Shown here piece by piece: positions 63,523-64,000 of a DNA stretch of 64,000 nt. The DNA is from Curtobacterium salicis (GTDB lineage Bacteria > Actinomycetota > Actinomycetes > Actinomycetales > Microbacteriaceae). Location of the stretch: assembly GCF_011759505.1 (NCBI RefSeq), contig NZ_JAAOYO010000002.1:372001-436000 (forward strand), given 5' to 3'. The notes under the pieces are model-generated. The model did not search any database. It was not told the DNA's origin and saw nothing but the letters and a program-made list of their open reading frames with translations. The position numbers were made by a program, and so were the translations under genes. Position 1 is the first letter of the stretch, and the number at the start of each line of letters is the position of its first letter.

Positions 63523-63650
63523 CACGCCATGCTGCCACCGTCGGCTCCGCGTGGATCGGATGCCAGGGTCAGCCCGGTACGATGGCCGAGGCGTGTCGGG
63601 AAGTCTGGTCGACGATCTCTTCCCCGTACCCGATCGCCTCCCGGAGTCGC

Positions 63651-64000
63651 ATGCCCTCCTTCGTCCGTTCCCCCCGGTTCAGCGCCATCGCGCTGCTGTC
63701 CGCCGCCGTCCTCGGCCTGGTCATCGCGAACACCGCGCTCGGCCCGGGCCTCGAGCGCGGCCTCGACTGGCACACCCCGTGGGGAGCGATCGGTCTGGAC
63801 CTGTCGATCGCGCACTGGGTGAGCGACGGCCTGCTGGCGGTGTTCTTCCTGCTCGTCGCCGTGGAGCTGAAGCACGAGCTCGTCGCCGGGGAGCTCGCGA
63901 ACCCGAAGACCGCCGTGGTCCCCGCCATCGCAGCGGTCGGCGGTGTACTCGTCCCCGCGTTGGTCTACCTTTTCGTCGCGTCCGGCACCCCGTACACGCA
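63651..64000 (+). CDS. nhaA: Na+/H+ antiporter NhaA (partial, 3' end outside window)
   Basis: The first 116 codons of an NhaA antiporter, cut by the window end. FSAIALLSAAVLGLVIANTALG begins helix 1 and HWVSDGLLAVFFLLVAVELKHELVAGEL is the typical NhaA region. It exchanges sodium for protons at the membrane. GGAG lies four bases before the ATG at 63651. TACGAT near 63579 could be the -10 box, giving a leader of roughly 60 bases. Confidence 0.9.
   Translation, partial: MPSFVRSPRFSAIALLSAAVLGLVIANTALGPGLERGLDWHTPWGAIGLDLSIAHWVSDGLLAVFFLLVAVELKHELVAGELANPKTAVVPAIAAVGGVLVPALVYLFVASGTPYT

Overview
The window is about 70% G+C and reads like a chromosome segment of an actinobacterium of the family Microbacteriaceae, most likely Curtobacterium or a close relative. 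This is inferred from the codon and GC profile, a mycothiol enzyme (mca), DUF6264, DUF4307, DUF4245 and DUF501 proteins, many GTG starts and many apparently leaderless genes. No species can be fixed from sequence alone.

Layout. 1-5,800: a small hypothetical gene, a MalY-type PLP lyase, an isocitrate lyase/PEP mutase-like protein, and a two-gene operon for a surface-anchored cohesin protein and a secreted dockerin-bearing amidase. 5,781-12,398: a 95-residue protein behind a long leader, then an Rhs polymorphic toxin with a type VII-like N-terminus, a likely immunity gene and one more small gene. 12,531-15,796: ychF, an alpha/beta hydrolase, a DEDDh exonuclease and a GntR regulator. 15,812-28,048: a tautomerase and a ten-gene inositol catabolic operon (iolC, aldolase, mmsA, iolB, iolD, iolE, iolG, iolH, transaldolase, second dehydrogenase). 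Three TGTCANGACA palindromes mark the operon promoter, the tautomerase promoter and the GntR gene's own promoter, so the regulator is probably an IolR.

28,222-46,852: mostly core genes: rmuC, glpX, fba, an M18 aminopeptidase, ispH with a DUF6264 partner, xseA-xseB, a DUF4245 protein, carbonic anhydrase, fumC, PIN-PhoH, a class V aminotransferase, a cis-prenyltransferase, a TrhA/hemolysin III protein, mca, a DUF4307 protein and greA. 46,871-56,645: an unknown gene pair, ilvA, an AI-2E transporter, a YcaQ-like glycosylase, LemA, a large Ig-like/polytopic membrane protein and a ThrE-type exporter. 56,683-64,000: a tRNA preceded by two tandem copies of its 3' half, ndh, DUF501, ftsB/divIC, eno, hisS, a candidate structured RNA, mazG and the start of nhaA.

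How the genes work together. The inositol operon would convert myo-inositol to dihydroxyacetone phosphate, acetyl-CoA and CO2. The glycolytic/gluconeogenic genes (glpX, fba, eno), fumC and ndh are housekeeping. The accessory features are the cohesin-dockerin pair and the Rhs toxin/immunity unit. Genome-level features include a family of near-perfect palindromic hairpins (GACGGGAGGC arms) at transcription ends, a recurrent -10 box 6-8 nt before start codons without Shine-Dalgarno sites, and tandem tRNA 3'-half repeats. There is no CRISPR array, insertion sequence, integrase or rRNA.
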